DNA of 46,576 nt from Pseudomonas sp. SLFW (GTDB taxonomy: Bacteria > Pseudomonadota > Gammaproteobacteria > Pseudomonadales > Pseudomonadaceae): assembly GCF_009905615.1 (NCBI RefSeq), contig NZ_JAAAKW010000030.1:1-46576 (forward strand), written 5' to 3'. The translations under genes were made by a program, and so were the position numbers. Below, in pieces: positions 8,237 through 16,829 of the stretch (positions within the stretch are counted from its first letter, which is position 1; each line of letters starts with the position of its first letter). Below the pieces are notes generated by a model, which saw only the letters and a list, made by a program, of their open reading frames with translations, had not been told where the DNA came from and searched no databases.

Positions 8237-8965
8237 TCACTGAACCGTGCGAGTAGGCCGCACCACAATCTCGTTCACATCGACATCATCCGGCTGTTCG
8301 ATGGCGTATCGCACTGCCCGGCCGATGGCGTCGGGTTGCAGGGCAATGGCGCGGTAGGTGGCCATGGCGGATTTGGCGGTGTCGTCGGTGATCGTCGAGG
8401 CCAGTTCGCTTTCCACCACGCCAGGGTGGATGCAGGTGACGCGGATGTCCGGGCTTTCCTGGCGCAAGCCGTCGGAGATGGCGCGCACGGCGTATTTGGT
8501 TGCGCAGTACACCGCCGCCGTCGGCACGACGCTCAGGGCGCCGACCGACGCGATGTTGATCACATGCCCCGAGCCACGCTGTGTGAATTCGGGCAGGACA
8601 GCCGCGATACCGTGCAGCACCCCCTTGATATTGACGTCGACCATGCGGTCCCATTCTTCGGTTTTCATTGAGGCCATGGGCGACAGCGGCATGATCCCAG
8701 CGTTGTTGATGATCACGTCCACCCTGCCCCAACGCTCCCGCGCCGCTTGGGCGAACGCGGCGACGTCGGCCTGGTCGGTCACGTCGAGGTGACGGCACTC
8801 GGCCTTCCCGCCGACAGCATTGATCTGGTCCACCAGGGTTTGCAGACGGTCCGTGCGGCGCGCGCCCAGCATCAAGGTCGCACCGGCGGCGCCCAGTTCT
8901 CGGGCGATGCCTTCGCCAATGCCGCTGGAAGCGCCGGTGATGAGAATGATTTTGTTGAGGCTCAT
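8237..8965 (-). CDS. SDR family oxidoreductase (YdfG-like)
   Basis: A 242-residue classical short-chain dehydrogenase. Cofactor loop TGASSGIGEGIA is at residues 10-21, ARRTDRL after beta2 favours NADP, DVTDQADV sits near the adenine ring, and NNAG, Ser in INIASVGA and YCATK complete the catalytic set. The C-terminal IRVTCIHPGVVESELAS is typical of the family often annotated as YdfG-like or clavaldehyde-dehydrogenase-like. The substrate is unknown. The ATG at 8965 is nine residues before the glycine loop. It is divergent from a LysR gene, which is the likely regulator. Confidence 0.9.
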   Translation of the reverse strand: MSLNKIILITGASSGIGEGIARELGAAGATLMLGARRTDRLQTLVDQINAVGGKAECRHLDVTDQADVAAFAQAARERWGRVDVIINNAGIMPLSPMASMKTEEWDRMVDVNIKGVLHGIAAVLPEFTQRGSGHVINIASVGALSVVPTAAVYCATKYAVRAISDGLRQESPDIRVTCIHPGVVESELASTITDDTAKSAMATYRAIALQPDAIGRAVRYAIEQPDDVDVNEIVVRPTRTVQ

Positions 8966-9067
8966 GTTCAGGTTCTCGTGTGAGTGACGTTGACGGACAC
9001 ACTAACCGTGAAGCATTGTCGCGATAACTCCCCCTCCACTGACCGAACAGGTTAGCGCTGCTTACCA

Positions 9068-9973
9068 ATGGACATTGATCTCAATCTGCTGAAAGTCTTC
9101 GCGGCGGTCGCTCAATGGCACAACTTCAGGGCGGCCGCCGATCATCTGGGCGTGAGCCGCTCGGCGGTGAGCCAGAGCATTCGCAGGCTCGAAGACAGCC
9201 TCGGGGTGTCGCTGGTCCAGCGCTCGACGCGCAATGTGCGCCTGACCGAAGCGGGCGAAGCCTTGCACCAACAGACCGCGGGCGCGTTGTCAGCGGTGGC
9301 CATCGCCCTCGACAGCGCTGCGCTGCAAGGCCCGCCTCGCGGGTTGTTGCGGGTGGCGGTGACGTCGATTGCCGAACGTTTTCTCGACGGCCCGCTGATC
9401 GCCAGCTTCGTCGAGGCCTTCCCTCACGTGACGCTGGACGTGACGGTAACCGATGAGGAGTTCGACATCGTCGAGCGCGGGTTCGACGCGGGCGTGCGCT
9501 TGGGCGAAGTGATCGAGCAAGACATGATCGCCATCCCGGTCACCGGCGAGCAGCGCGAAGTCGCCGTCGCCACCCCGGCCTATCTCGCGCAACATGGACG
9601 CCCGCAACACCCCCGCGACCTCACCGCCCACCGCTGCATCGGCTGGCGCCCGTCCCCTGAAGTCGCGCCCTGGCGCTGGGAATTCACCGAAAACGGTTGC
9701 GCGTTCGACGTGGCGGTCGCCCCCCGGATCACCACCAATGACATGCTGCTGATGGTGCGCACAGCGCTGGCGGGCGGCGGAATCACCTTCGGCATCGAAG
9801 ACACCTTCCGGCCGTACCTCCAACGCGGGGAATTGGTGACCGTACTGGACGAATACCTCACGCCGTTTCCGGGGTTCTACCTGTACTACCCGAATCGGCA
9901 CAACCTGGCGCCCAAGTTGAGGGCGTTGATTGATCATGTGCGAGGGTTCAGAGGAACGGCGCCGCCGCCGTGA
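9068..9973 (+). CDS. LysR-family transcriptional regulator
   Basis: A 301-residue LysR protein. The N-terminal winged helix is clear (LNLLKVFAAVAQWHNFRAAADHLGVSRSAVSQSIRRLEDSLGVSLVQRSTRNVRLTEAGE) and residues about 90-295 form the PBP2-type effector domain of the CrgA-like subgroup (VTVTDEEFDIVERGFDAGVRLGEVIEQDMIAIPV). It is divergent from the SDR at 8237-8965. The shared 102-bp gap holds CTAACC (9002) and GGTTAG (9050) as a widely spaced inverted pair. It probably controls that SDR, as most such pairs do. Confidence 0.9.
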   Translation: MDIDLNLLKVFAAVAQWHNFRAAADHLGVSRSAVSQSIRRLEDSLGVSLVQRSTRNVRLTEAGEALHQQTAGALSAVAIALDSAALQGPPRGLLRVAVTSIAERFLDGPLIASFVEAFPHVTLDVTVTDEEFDIVERGFDAGVRLGEVIEQDMIAIPVTGEQREVAVATPAYLAQHGRPQHPRDLTAHRCIGWRPSPEVAPWRWEFTENGCAFDVAVAPRITTNDMLLMVRTALAGGGITFGIEDTFRPYLQRGELVTVLDEYLTPFPGFYLYYPNRHNLAPKLRALIDHVRGFRGTAPPP

Positions 9974-9999
9974 AATACCCATCGACTGAAAAATTGGTT

Positions 10000-10032
10000 C
10001 GCCGCCGTCGTAAACTTCGGCGGCTCCCAGAG
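10000..10032 (+). repeat. Degenerate REP element
   Basis: TTCGCCGCCGTCGTAAACTTCGGCGGCTCCCA is the same family as the 8007 and 14721 copies with a few changes. It lies just after the LysR gene. Confidence 0.55.
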
Positions 10033-10087
10033 GGTTTTCATGCAGTCGCACACGCGTGAATAACGCCGAATGTCATCAGGAGGTTCA

Positions 10088-10369
10088 ATGAGTGCCGATG
10101 CAACGCCGCTGGACGAAACAGGATCGCCGCCGCAGGACGGCTGGTTTTCCGCCGAGCATCGGGCGCGGATCGATGAGTTGATCGTCAAGTTGAAGACCAG
10201 CGACACCCGCGAGAGCGTGTCGCGGTATCACGGGATGGCGGAAGGGTATCTGCTGGGGCTGCTGGATGGCTATCACGTCGGTGTCGAACACCATGATGCG
10301 GTGCGGCAATACCTGCACAGCCTTGCTATCGCGCGGTTGAAGGTGGTCAAGCCGAAGAGGCGCACGTGA
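10088..10369 (+). CDS. Hypothetical protein (93 aa)
   Basis: A 93-residue soluble protein without signal peptide or membrane span. A strong AGGAGG site six bases before the ATG at 10088 supports expression and fixes the start. Predicted mostly helical, with WFSAEHRARIDELIVKLKTSDTRESVSRYHGMAEGYLLGLLDGYHVG followed by a basic tail (KVVKPKRRT). I recognise no domain and assign no function. It is upstream of a thioredoxin-fold gene in the same direction, about 90 bases apart, so they may be co-transcribed. Confidence 0.65.
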   Translation: MSADATPLDETGSPPQDGWFSAEHRARIDELIVKLKTSDTRESVSRYHGMAEGYLLGLLDGYHVGVEHHDAVRQYLHSLAIARLKVVKPKRRT

Positions 10370-10460
10370 CGACTGTCCCGGGGTCGGTTCAGTCTCCGCG
10401 ATTGCAGCACAGCCGCATTTCTGCTGGGATGCCCCATCGCCATTCAAAATGAGCCCCCTC

Positions 10461-10967
10461 ATGACCTCTTATCAGGACCTTTTCAGCATCGGCGAAGCGT
10501 TCGACACCTTCGTCGGTCGCGGCCTGCCCGCCGAAATCGCCACCGTTCGCCGCATTCAGCAACAGCTCGCGGAAACCAACGCCCTCAGTCCCGCCACCCT
10601 TGAGCGACTGCGCGCTGTCCGTGGCCGCGTTCATCTGCTGGCGGCGGGTGAAATGTGGTGCCCGGATTGCCAGATCAACCTCACCGTCCTGGATCACCTT
10701 CAGCGCGTGCAGCCGAACATCACGCTGGCGGTAATCACCAAAAGCCGGGCGGAACAGGCGCTCAAGGCACCGCTGGCGCTGGAGCGGATTTCGATCCCGT
10801 TTGTGCTGGTGCTGGATGACGCATTTCACATGCTGGGGCGTTTCGTCGAAAGCCCGGAGGCGGTGGTGAGCGGCGGCGATGCCGTGAGGGCGGATTATCG
10901 GGCGGGTAGATTTCTGGAAAATACCGTGCTGGATGTACTCGCGATTCTCGAAGCGCCGAGGCCTTGA
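10461..10967 (+). CDS. Thioredoxin-fold family protein
   Basis: A 168-residue cytosolic protein with a central thioredoxin-like fold. The redox motif is WCPDC, placed after a strand (RVHLLAAGEMWCPDC) as in the thioredoxin-family proteins that replace TrxA's WCGPC. A cis-Pro candidate occurs in ERISIPFVLVLDD. A long helical N-terminal part (about 55 residues) precedes it. It probably acts as a disulfide reductase of unknown client. An ATG at 10449 would add four residues; neither start has a strong ribosome site. Confidence 0.8.
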   Translation: MTSYQDLFSIGEAFDTFVGRGLPAEIATVRRIQQQLAETNALSPATLERLRAVRGRVHLLAAGEMWCPDCQINLTVLDHLQRVQPNITLAVITKSRAEQALKAPLALERISIPFVLVLDDAFHMLGRFVESPEAVVSGGDAVRADYRAGRFLENTVLDVLAILEAPRP

Positions 10968-11025
10968 TGTGCCGATTCATTTCACGGCTTTGCGGGTGTG
11001 TGGAAGCGTCGAGACCGGCACGAAT

Positions 11026-11126
11026 CTTGTGGGAGCAGCCGGAGCTGTGCGACGGCCGCGAAGCGGATGTGTCAGATCACCCATTCATCTCTGACCACCC
11101 GCCTTCGCGGCCGTCGTAACCTCACC
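11026..11126. repeat. Inverted pair of REP elements
   Basis: A reverse copy (11026-11066, GGGAGCAGCCGGAGCTGTGCG then ACGGCCGCGAAG) and a forward partial copy (11101-11126, GCCTTCGCGGCCGTCGTAACC) face each other between the thioredoxin-fold and Hsp20 genes. They could form one long hairpin. Confidence 0.7.
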
Positions 11127-11190
11127 CTTTCAGTGGCGTACGGTGTTTAGCGGACGACGCCAATCTCTGTGCCGGACACCTTGTAATTTC

Positions 11191-11239
11191 CGCTCCTTCA
11201 GCTCAACTCTCTAAGGTGCATATCCTTATATCAGGAGCG
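11191..11239 (+). promoter_or_regulatory. Putative RNA thermometer in Hsp20 leader
   Basis: CGCUCCU at 11191-11197 pairs perfectly with AGGAGCG at 11233-11239, which contains the Shine-Dalgarno of the Hsp20 gene. An inner hairpin (TAAGG 11212-11216 with CCTTA 11224-11228) sits in the loop. Masking of the ribosome site is how ROSE-type thermometers control small heat-shock genes. Folding was judged by eye only. Confidence 0.55.
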
Positions 11240-11245
11240 TTGGAC

Positions 11246-11707
11246 ATGGCCATTGCAAGCTCTTTGGCCCCGTTGTTCCGCCAATCGGTGGGATTCGATC
11301 GTTTCAATGATGTCTTCGAGTCAGCCCTTCACAGCGAAGCAGCCTCGGGCTACCCCCCTCACAATGTCGAGCGCTACGGCGACGATCATTATCGGATCGT
11401 CATTGCCGCTGCCGGCCTGTGCGCCGACGACCTGGACCTTCAACTGGAAAAAAGCGTGCTCACGATTTGCGGCGGCGAGCGCCACGCCGATGCGGGCGCG
11501 ACTTACCTGCACCAAGGCATCGCCCACGGCCCGTTTCGCATGGTGTTTCATCTGGCCGACCACATTGAAGTGCAAGGCGCGACGTTCGAGCACGGGCTGT
11601 TGATCGTCTTTCTGCTGCACCGCATGCCGGAGCCGCTCAAGGCCCGACACATCAGGATCGACAGCTCGGGCGATGGTCCCGGCGAGTACCGAATCAATCG
11701 GGGTTGA
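11246..11707 (+). CDS. Hsp20/alpha-crystallin small heat-shock protein
   Basis: A 153-residue IbpA-like holdase that would bind unfolding proteins in the cytosol and keep them soluble. The N-terminal part (LAPLFRQSVGFDRFNDVFESAL) resembles the IbpA start (PLFRSTVGFDRLF), and the alpha-crystallin domain covers about residues 35-140 (PHNVERYGDDHYRIVIAAAGLCADDLDLQLEKSVLTICGGER ... FRMVFHLADHIEVQGATFEHGLLIVFL). The C-terminal I-x-I tail is weak. The start at 11246 follows AGGAG by eight bases. That site can be hidden by an upstream CGCUCCU, which suggests heat-controlled translation. The end overlaps the opposing mlaA stop region by 14 bases. Confidence 0.9.
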   Translation: MAIASSLAPLFRQSVGFDRFNDVFESALHSEAASGYPPHNVERYGDDHYRIVIAAAGLCADDLDLQLEKSVLTICGGERHADAGATYLHQGIAHGPFRMVFHLADHIEVQGATFEHGLLIVFLLHRMPEPLKARHIRIDSSGDGPGEYRINRG

Positions 11708-12485
11708 AGGTCGAGCAATCGACCGCCTCACCCGCGACGGCCCCTGACCGCCCCTCCTCGACAAACGCTGCCCGCTTCGCCGCCACGGTGTCCCGCAGCG
11801 CCTCGTAGTAGTCAGGCTCTTGCCGCAACTTGTCCGTCACCGGCAACAACTCCGCGCGGCCATCGACAATCCCGCCCACCGTGTTGATCGTGCTCAGGGT
11901 GTCGACGGTGTCGCTGTTGTCGCCGAACGGATCGACCGCGAAGCTCAATACCTTGCCGGTCGCGTCCCGCAGGTTGGCGGTGCCGAGTAGCGGCAGTTCG
12001 ACGATAGGTCCGTCGGCGATGCTCCAGACGCCGAAGGTCTGGCCGAAATCGGCCTTGTGCCGCTCGATGCCCAGCTTGCCCGACACGTCGAACAGCCCGA
12101 CTACGCCGACGGTGGTGTTGATGACGAAGCGCCCGAGGGTGTTGACCGAGCGTCGGCCGTTGCCTTGCAGCAGGTCGTTGATGAAGACCTTCGGCTCGCC
12201 GAAGTTGGCGACGAAGTTGTGCACACCGCTCTGGAAGAACCCCGGCAAATGCCGATAACCACGGGCCACCGGAGCCAGAGCGTAATCGTCGACCGTGCGG
12301 TTGAAGGCGAAGATGCCCCGGTTCACCGACTGAGCGGGGTCGTGAATCTGGTAGGCCACCGGCTCACACGAAGAGGGCGCCGGGGAAGGCGGCGTCGCGC
12401 AACCGCTGGCGAGCACGGCCAGCACACCGGCAGCGGCGAATCGAACACAGGGCACAGCAGGTTTGAGGATAGGCATGCGGGGCAT
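11694..12485 (-). CDS. mlaA: Outer-membrane lipoprotein MlaA (VacJ)
   Basis: A 263-residue MlaA-family lipoprotein. The signal peptide ends in a lipobox (LASGC), so it is lipid-anchored in the outer membrane, where MlaA removes misplaced phospholipids from the outer leaflet and hands them to MlaC and the MlaFEDB pump. Family hallmarks are DPAQSVNRGIFAFNRTVDDYALAPVARGYR, the amphipathic ring region FINDLLQGNGRRSVNTLGRFVINTTVGVVGLFD, and the C-terminal DPFGDNSDTVDTLSTINTVGGIVDGRAEL. mlaA is commonly separate from mlaFEDCB. ATGs at 12485 and 12476 and a GTG at 12503 are all possible; 12485 is used. It is divergent from the two-component genes. Confidence 0.92.
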   Translation of the reverse strand: MPRMPILKPAVPCVRFAAAGVLAVLASGCATPPSPAPSSCEPVAYQIHDPAQSVNRGIFAFNRTVDDYALAPVARGYRHLPGFFQSGVHNFVANFGEPKVFINDLLQGNGRRSVNTLGRFVINTTVGVVGLFDVSGKLGIERHKADFGQTFGVWSIADGPIVELPLLGTANLRDATGKVLSFAVDPFGDNSDTVDTLSTINTVGGIVDGRAELLPVTDKLRQEPDYYEALRDTVAAKRAAFVEEGRSGAVAGEAVDCSTFNPD

Positions 12486-12644
12486 CTCGACGGGAAGTGC
12501 CACGATGCTGCCAAGGCTTTTTTGCCCGAAGATTGCCGGTTTCTTGCGGCCCGGTCGCTTTGTTTCCGGATTGAAATATATGACGCGGCGCGCTGAATGA
12601 TTTTAGATAGGCGTCTGTTTTCCAGACCGACAGCGTGCCCGACC

Positions 12645-13355
12645 GTGAGCCATCTTATCCTGGTGGACGACGACCTCGAAGTCCTCGCCCTCCTGCAGAA
12701 ATTCCTTCAGCAACACGGCTACAGCGTCGAGGTCGCCATCGATGGGCCTTCGCTGTGGCAGGCCGTCGAGCGGCGCGCCCCGGACCTGATCATCCTCGAC
12801 GTGATGCTGCCGGGGGACAGCGGCCTCGTCCTGTGCCAACGCGTGCGCGCCGAACACAATGTCGCGGTGATCATGCTGACGGCGCTGGGCGAGCCAAGTG
12901 ATCGCATTGTCGGTCTGGAACTGGGCGCCGACGATTACCTGACCAAACCCTTCGACGCCCGCGAACTGCTGGCCCGGGTGCGCGCCGTGCTCAGACGGAC
13001 TGGAGAACACCAACACCCGACCCGCGAGGCGCCACGGCCGATTTTGATGTTCGCCGACTGGCAGCTGGACGTCGCACGCCGGGAATTGCGCTCGCCGGAT
13101 AACGTGATGATTCCGCTGTCCGCCGGGGAGTTCGAGCTGCTGCTGGTATTCGCCGAGCATCCTCGTCGCGTCCTCACCCGCCAGCAATTGCTGGACATGG
13201 CGCGGGGCGAAACCCATGACGCCTTTGACCGCAGCATCGATGTGCAGGTCAGCCGTCTGCGCCGCAAACTGGAGTCGGAAGTGACGGCGATGCCGATGAT
13301 CCGCACCATTCGCAACGTGGGGTATCTGTTCACCCCTGCCGTGGCCAGTCGATGA
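12645..13355 (+). CDS. OmpR-family response regulator
   Basis: A 236-residue two-component response regulator. The receiver domain (residues 1-120) has the acidic pair in LVDDD, phospho-acceptor Asp52 (DLIILDVMLP), the switch Thr in VIMLTA and Lys in YLTKPFDARELLARV. The C-terminal winged-helix domain (about 145-230) ends in FDRSIDVQVSRLRRKLE and RTIRNVGYLF. The GTG at 12645 is preferred because MSHLILVDDD matches the usual short lead-in; an ATG at 12597 would add 16 residues. The stop overlaps the sensor kinase start (ATGA), so the two are translationally coupled. Confidence 0.9.
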   Translation: MSHLILVDDDLEVLALLQKFLQQHGYSVEVAIDGPSLWQAVERRAPDLIILDVMLPGDSGLVLCQRVRAEHNVAVIMLTALGEPSDRIVGLELGADDYLTKPFDARELLARVRAVLRRTGEHQHPTREAPRPILMFADWQLDVARRELRSPDNVMIPLSAGEFELLLVFAEHPRRVLTRQQLLDMARGETHDAFDRSIDVQVSRLRRKLESEVTAMPMIRTIRNVGYLFTPAVASR

Positions 13356-14710
13356 GCGTGGTACGGGCGGTGCGCGCCACACTGGGCCTGCCTCGCGACA
13401 CCGTGGCGCGCTGGATCGCCTTGACCACGGTTGCCGCCATGCTCACGTCCCTGGCGTTGAACGGCGTGGTCAGCCTGCTCGGCGGGGTGTGGGCCCGACC
13501 ACCGCTCACCGAAACCGGTCTGATGGAAAAGGCCGCCGCCGTGACCCGAATTATCGATTCCGTGCCCCCGGCGCAACGGCCAGGGATCGCCAGTGCAGCC
13601 AGCGACAAGGCGTTCACCAGCCAGTGGTTGCCGCGTCACGAAGACGCCCGTATGCCACCGGTTGACGACCCGGATTTCCGCTCCGGTGGCCCGCTGCTGC
13701 GCCGGTTGCTGGACAGGCCCACGGCGAAAATCGAGGCCTATGAACCCACCGACTGGGTCCCGCAATTGGCCGAGAGTCGCTACAGCCTGTTGATCGAGCT
13801 GCGTGACCAAAGCTGGTTGCTGTTTTCAGTGCCGACCCGCAGCTGGGGGCTGTCGGAGCTGCCGCGCAATCTGATCATTCTTGTGCTGATTCTGTCTTCG
13901 ACCCTGCTGGTGGCGCTGGTTGCCACGCGCCATCTGGCGACGCCGCTGGAGCGCTTTGCCAAGGGGGCGCGGCGTTTCGGCGTGGACTTCAAGGCGCCGC
14001 CGATTGCCGTCGAGGGACCTCGGGAAATCCGCGAAGCGATTCTGGCGTTCAACGGGATGCAGGCGCAAATCCAGCACTTTTTGCAGGACCGCACGCAGAT
14101 GCTCGCGGCCATTTCCCACGACCTGCGCGCCCCGCTGACCCGCATGCGGTTGCGCGGTGAATTCATCGAAGACCCGGAGCAGCAATCGCGGCTGTTCCGG
14201 GACGTGGACGAGATGCAGGCGATGGTTAATTCGGCGCTGGAGTTCTTTCGCGATGATGCGCGGCTGGAACAGGCCACGGCGTTTGACCTGGCCGAGCTGC
14301 TGCACACCCTCGTTGATGATTTCAAGGACGCGGGCATCGACGTGGCGCTCGACGCCCCTCCACGTTACGTGTTCGTAGGACGGCCCATCGGGATCAAGCG
14401 TGCGTTGGTCAACCTGCTGGACAACGCCGTCAAATACGGGATGGAACCGGGGATCAGCTTGCGTGCGCTGGCCGGAAGCGTCGAAATCCACGTCACCGAC
14501 CGCGGCCCCGGCATTGCGCCGGAGTTTCAGGAAAAGGTCTTCGCCCCGTTCTTCCGCATCGAAGGCTCGCGCAACAAACACACGGGTGGCGTGGGCCTGG
14601 GGCTGCCTGCGGCACGGGCCATTGTGTTGGAGCACGGCGGCAGCCTGACGCTGGAGTCGCCGTACGGGGGTGGGCTGGAGGTCAAAGTGGTGTTGCCGGT
14701 GTCGGTGTGA
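13352..14710 (+). CDS. EnvZ-like sensor histidine kinase
   Basis: A 452-residue inner-membrane sensor kinase. Transmembrane segments are at about 21-45 and 172-192, enclosing a periplasmic sensor of about 125 residues that is not recognised. Next come a HAMP linker (ATRHLATPLERFAKGARRFG), the H-box (AAISHDLRAPLTRMRLR, His256) and the HATPase domain with N-box NLLDNAVKYG, G1 TDRGPGIAP and G2 GVGLGLPAARAIV. It overlaps the response-regulator gene by four bases. The signal is unknown; the shared gap with mlaA invites, but does not prove, an envelope-stress role. Confidence 0.9.
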   Translation: MSVVRAVRATLGLPRDTVARWIALTTVAAMLTSLALNGVVSLLGGVWARPPLTETGLMEKAAAVTRIIDSVPPAQRPGIASAASDKAFTSQWLPRHEDARMPPVDDPDFRSGGPLLRRLLDRPTAKIEAYEPTDWVPQLAESRYSLLIELRDQSWLLFSVPTRSWGLSELPRNLIILVLILSSTLLVALVATRHLATPLERFAKGARRFGVDFKAPPIAVEGPREIREAILAFNGMQAQIQHFLQDRTQMLAAISHDLRAPLTRMRLRGEFIEDPEQQSRLFRDVDEMQAMVNSALEFFRDDARLEQATAFDLAELLHTLVDDFKDAGIDVALDAPPRYVFVGRPIGIKRALVNLLDNAVKYGMEPGISLRALAGSVEIHVTDRGPGIAPEFQEKVFAPFFRIEGSRNKHTGGVGLGLPAARAIVLEHGGSLTLESPYGGGLEVKVVLPVSV

Positions 14711-14720
14711 ACATGGGGAT

Positions 14721-14762
14721 CGCCTTCGCGGCCGTCGTAACCTCCGGCAGCTCCCACACAGG
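14721..14762 (+). repeat. REP element
   Basis: CGCCTTCGCGGCCGTCGTAA followed by CCTCCGGCAGCTCCCACACAGG; nearly identical to the copies at 42346 and 42558. It follows the sensor kinase gene. Confidence 0.75.
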
Positions 14763-14857
14763 TTGAGTCGGCGTCAGACCGCAAGTATCGCGGCGACGCT
14801 GCTCACAATGTTTGGCGTGCCGGAATGCAGCGAACCTGTAGGAAGGGATGCCTGTCG

Positions 14858-15145
14858 CTATTGAATCAACAGCCGCAGCGGCGCGAGCGGGCCAACGGTC
14901 ATGAACTCGTAGGACGCAATCCCCTGCGCAGTCAGCGGCGGGGCTTCGATGGCAGCTTTCGCCTCTTCGACGGATTCGACGTTCATCAGGAACACGACGC
15001 CCGGTTTGTCCTGCCGGTACCAGAACTGCTCGATCTTGCCGTCCAGGTAGAGCTGAAGCGTGGCCGGGACTTCGCTGGGCATGATTTGCTGGCGCATTTC
15101 AGGGGTGAGTGGGCGGGTGATCGTTGCAACTGCCAAGACTTTCAT
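14858..15145 (-). CDS. Muconolactone-isomerase-like small protein
   Basis: A 95-residue protein with the ferredoxin-like alpha/beta fold of muconolactone delta-isomerase relatives: MKVLAVATITRPLTPEMRQQIMPSEVPATLQLYLDGKIEQFWYR, then VVFLMNVESVEEAKAAIEAPPL and a closing strand. Members are found in aromatic degradation but many are uncharacterised, and no beta-ketoadipate genes lie nearby. The ATG at 15145 has a good AGGAGA site. It is divergent from a DJ-1/AraC regulator only 105 bases away, the likely controller. Confidence 0.75.
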   Translation of the reverse strand: MKVLAVATITRPLTPEMRQQIMPSEVPATLQLYLDGKIEQFWYRQDKPGVVFLMNVESVEEAKAAIEAPPLTAQGIASYEFMTVGPLAPLRLLIQ

Positions 15146-15250
15146 GGGTGATCTCCTGATCGGTTTCGGTGTGTTTCGGAGGTCCCAATATGGCGGCGTC
15201 GGCGACAAACGAGTATGGTCCTGAATGCCATTTTCAGGATCATTTACGCC

Positions 15251-16219
15251 ATGCGCATGACCATCGTCGCGTTGGAAGGTCTGTTCGACACCGGCCTGTC
15301 AGTGCTGCTCGACGCCTTCCGCCTTGCCAACAAGTTCGCCGCCGCCCAGCCCAAAGGCGCCAGCCCGTTTTTCGACGTCACTCTTGTCGGCGTCCGGAAA
15401 AAAGTGCAGACCGCTCAAGGGCTGATCGTGCCCGTCAAACCGATCACCCCTGACCTCAAGCCGGACTGGGTGATTCTCCCGGCGCTGGCCACCGGGTCGC
15501 CCGAACAGTTGATCCCGGCCCTCGAACGCCCCGACGTGAAAAAAGCCAAGGCCCATCTGAAACAGTGGCACGCCGAAGGCGCGCAGATCGCCGCGTCGTG
15601 CATCGGTACGTTCCTGGTGGCGGAAACCGGGCTGCTGGATCAGCGCGAAGCGACCACCACCTGGTGGCTCGCGCCGTTGTTCCGGCAGCGCTACCCGAAT
15701 GTTCACCTCGACGAATCGCGCATGCTGGTGCAGACCGACATCGGTGTGACCGCCGGGGCCGCCCTGGGGCATCTGGACCTCGCACTGTGGCTGATTCGCC
15801 AGGCCAGTCCGGAACTGGCGGCGATGGTCTCGCGCTACCTGCTGGCGGACATCCGCTCGTTGCAGGCGCCGTACATCATCCCCAACCATCTGGCCCAGGC
15901 CGACCCGCTGATCATGCGGTTCGAACGCTGGTCCCGCGAGCACCTCAAAGAAGGCTTCTCGCTGCCCGCCGCTGCCAAAGCCCTGGCCACCAGCCGCCGA
16001 ACGCTGCAACGCCGCTGCGAAGACGTGCTGGGCAAATCCCCCCTCTCCTACTTTCAAGACCTGCGCGTCGAACGGGCGCAAACGCTGCTTCACGGCAGCG
16101 ATCTCGACCTTGAAGCCATCGCCACCGAAGTGGGCTATGCCGACGGTTCGACCCTGCGCACGCTGCTGCGCCAACGCTTGGGCCGTGGGGTGCGCGACCT
16201 GCGGGCCGATCTGCGCTGA
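15251..16219 (+). CDS. GlxA/FtrA-type AraC regulator with DJ-1 domain
   Basis: A 322-residue regulator. Residues about 1-185 form a DJ-1/PfpI-like domain (MTIVALEGLFDTGLSVLLDAFRLAN ... IAASCIGTFLVAETGLLDQREATTTWW). It keeps a Cys at the nucleophile-elbow position (ASCIGTF). Residues about 225-320 carry the AraC double helix-turn-helix (FSLPAAAKALATSRRTLQRRCEDVLGKSPLSYFQDLRVERAQTLLHGSDLDLEAIATEVGYAD). It probably controls the divergent muconolactone-isomerase-like gene. ATG at 15251 is used; an ATG at 15257 and one at 15215 are alternatives. Confidence 0.9.
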   Translation: MRMTIVALEGLFDTGLSVLLDAFRLANKFAAAQPKGASPFFDVTLVGVRKKVQTAQGLIVPVKPITPDLKPDWVILPALATGSPEQLIPALERPDVKKAKAHLKQWHAEGAQIAASCIGTFLVAETGLLDQREATTTWWLAPLFRQRYPNVHLDESRMLVQTDIGVTAGAALGHLDLALWLIRQASPELAAMVSRYLLADIRSLQAPYIIPNHLAQADPLIMRFERWSREHLKEGFSLPAAAKALATSRRTLQRRCEDVLGKSPLSYFQDLRVERAQTLLHGSDLDLEAIATEVGYADGSTLRTLLRQRLGRGVRDLRADLR

Positions 16220-16347
16220 CGCTTCGATTGATGGAACTCCCTCGGCAAACCCTGGCCCTATAGGAGTAGGCCTCCGCCCTTGAGCGGCGAGAGGCAGGCG
16301 CCGGCTCGACGCCGTGCCATGGAATTCAATCGCTGACAGGTGACGCC

Positions 16348-16710
16348 GTGAATACATTCGTTCCGCTGGAAAAACTGGAAAAAATGGGCCGAGAAGAGCT
16401 GAAGGATTTCTACGAAATCTGGCTCACCACGTCCGAAACCTGGCCCCAGGACCCTGCCATCTCGCAACGCGAATGCCTCTGGCGCGCCGACCGCGAGCTG
16501 ACCCAGGACGTGGAGATCGACGAGGCGTTCTTCCAGAACCTGCCGCGCCTGTGGCTGGTGGTCGATGACCTGAATGACACCTCTGCCATCCGTAAAATCG
16601 AAGACGAACTGGGCAGCCATTTCAACGAACTCGCCGTGAAGGGCGAATTCCGGCCGGTCGACAAACCGAAAGTGTCCTGCGAAGACAAAAACACCGACTT
16701 GCGAAGCTGA
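16348..16710 (+). CDS. Hypothetical protein (120 aa)
   Basis: A 120-residue acidic soluble protein beginning with GTG, preceded by AGGTGA at proper spacing. No signal peptide or membrane segment. Notable segments are LEKLEKMGREELKDFYEIWLTTSETWPQDPAISQRECLWRADREL and LPRLWLVVDDLNDTSAIRKIEDELGSHFNEL. I do not recognise a family and assign no function. It is a single gene between an AraC regulator and an acetyltransferase, all on the plus strand. Confidence 0.65.
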   Translation: MNTFVPLEKLEKMGREELKDFYEIWLTTSETWPQDPAISQRECLWRADRELTQDVEIDEAFFQNLPRLWLVVDDLNDTSAIRKIEDELGSHFNELAVKGEFRPVDKPKVSCEDKNTDLRS

Positions 16711-16829
16711 CATCAGAGCCCGTGGCAGTCGATCTCCGGCTGCCACTGCAATGCTGCTACAAGCTGCGCTAATTGCCCTCCTGGTGTGTTACCGGCATCA
16801 TCGGCGGTCTCGACACAAGGACCGTGCCC

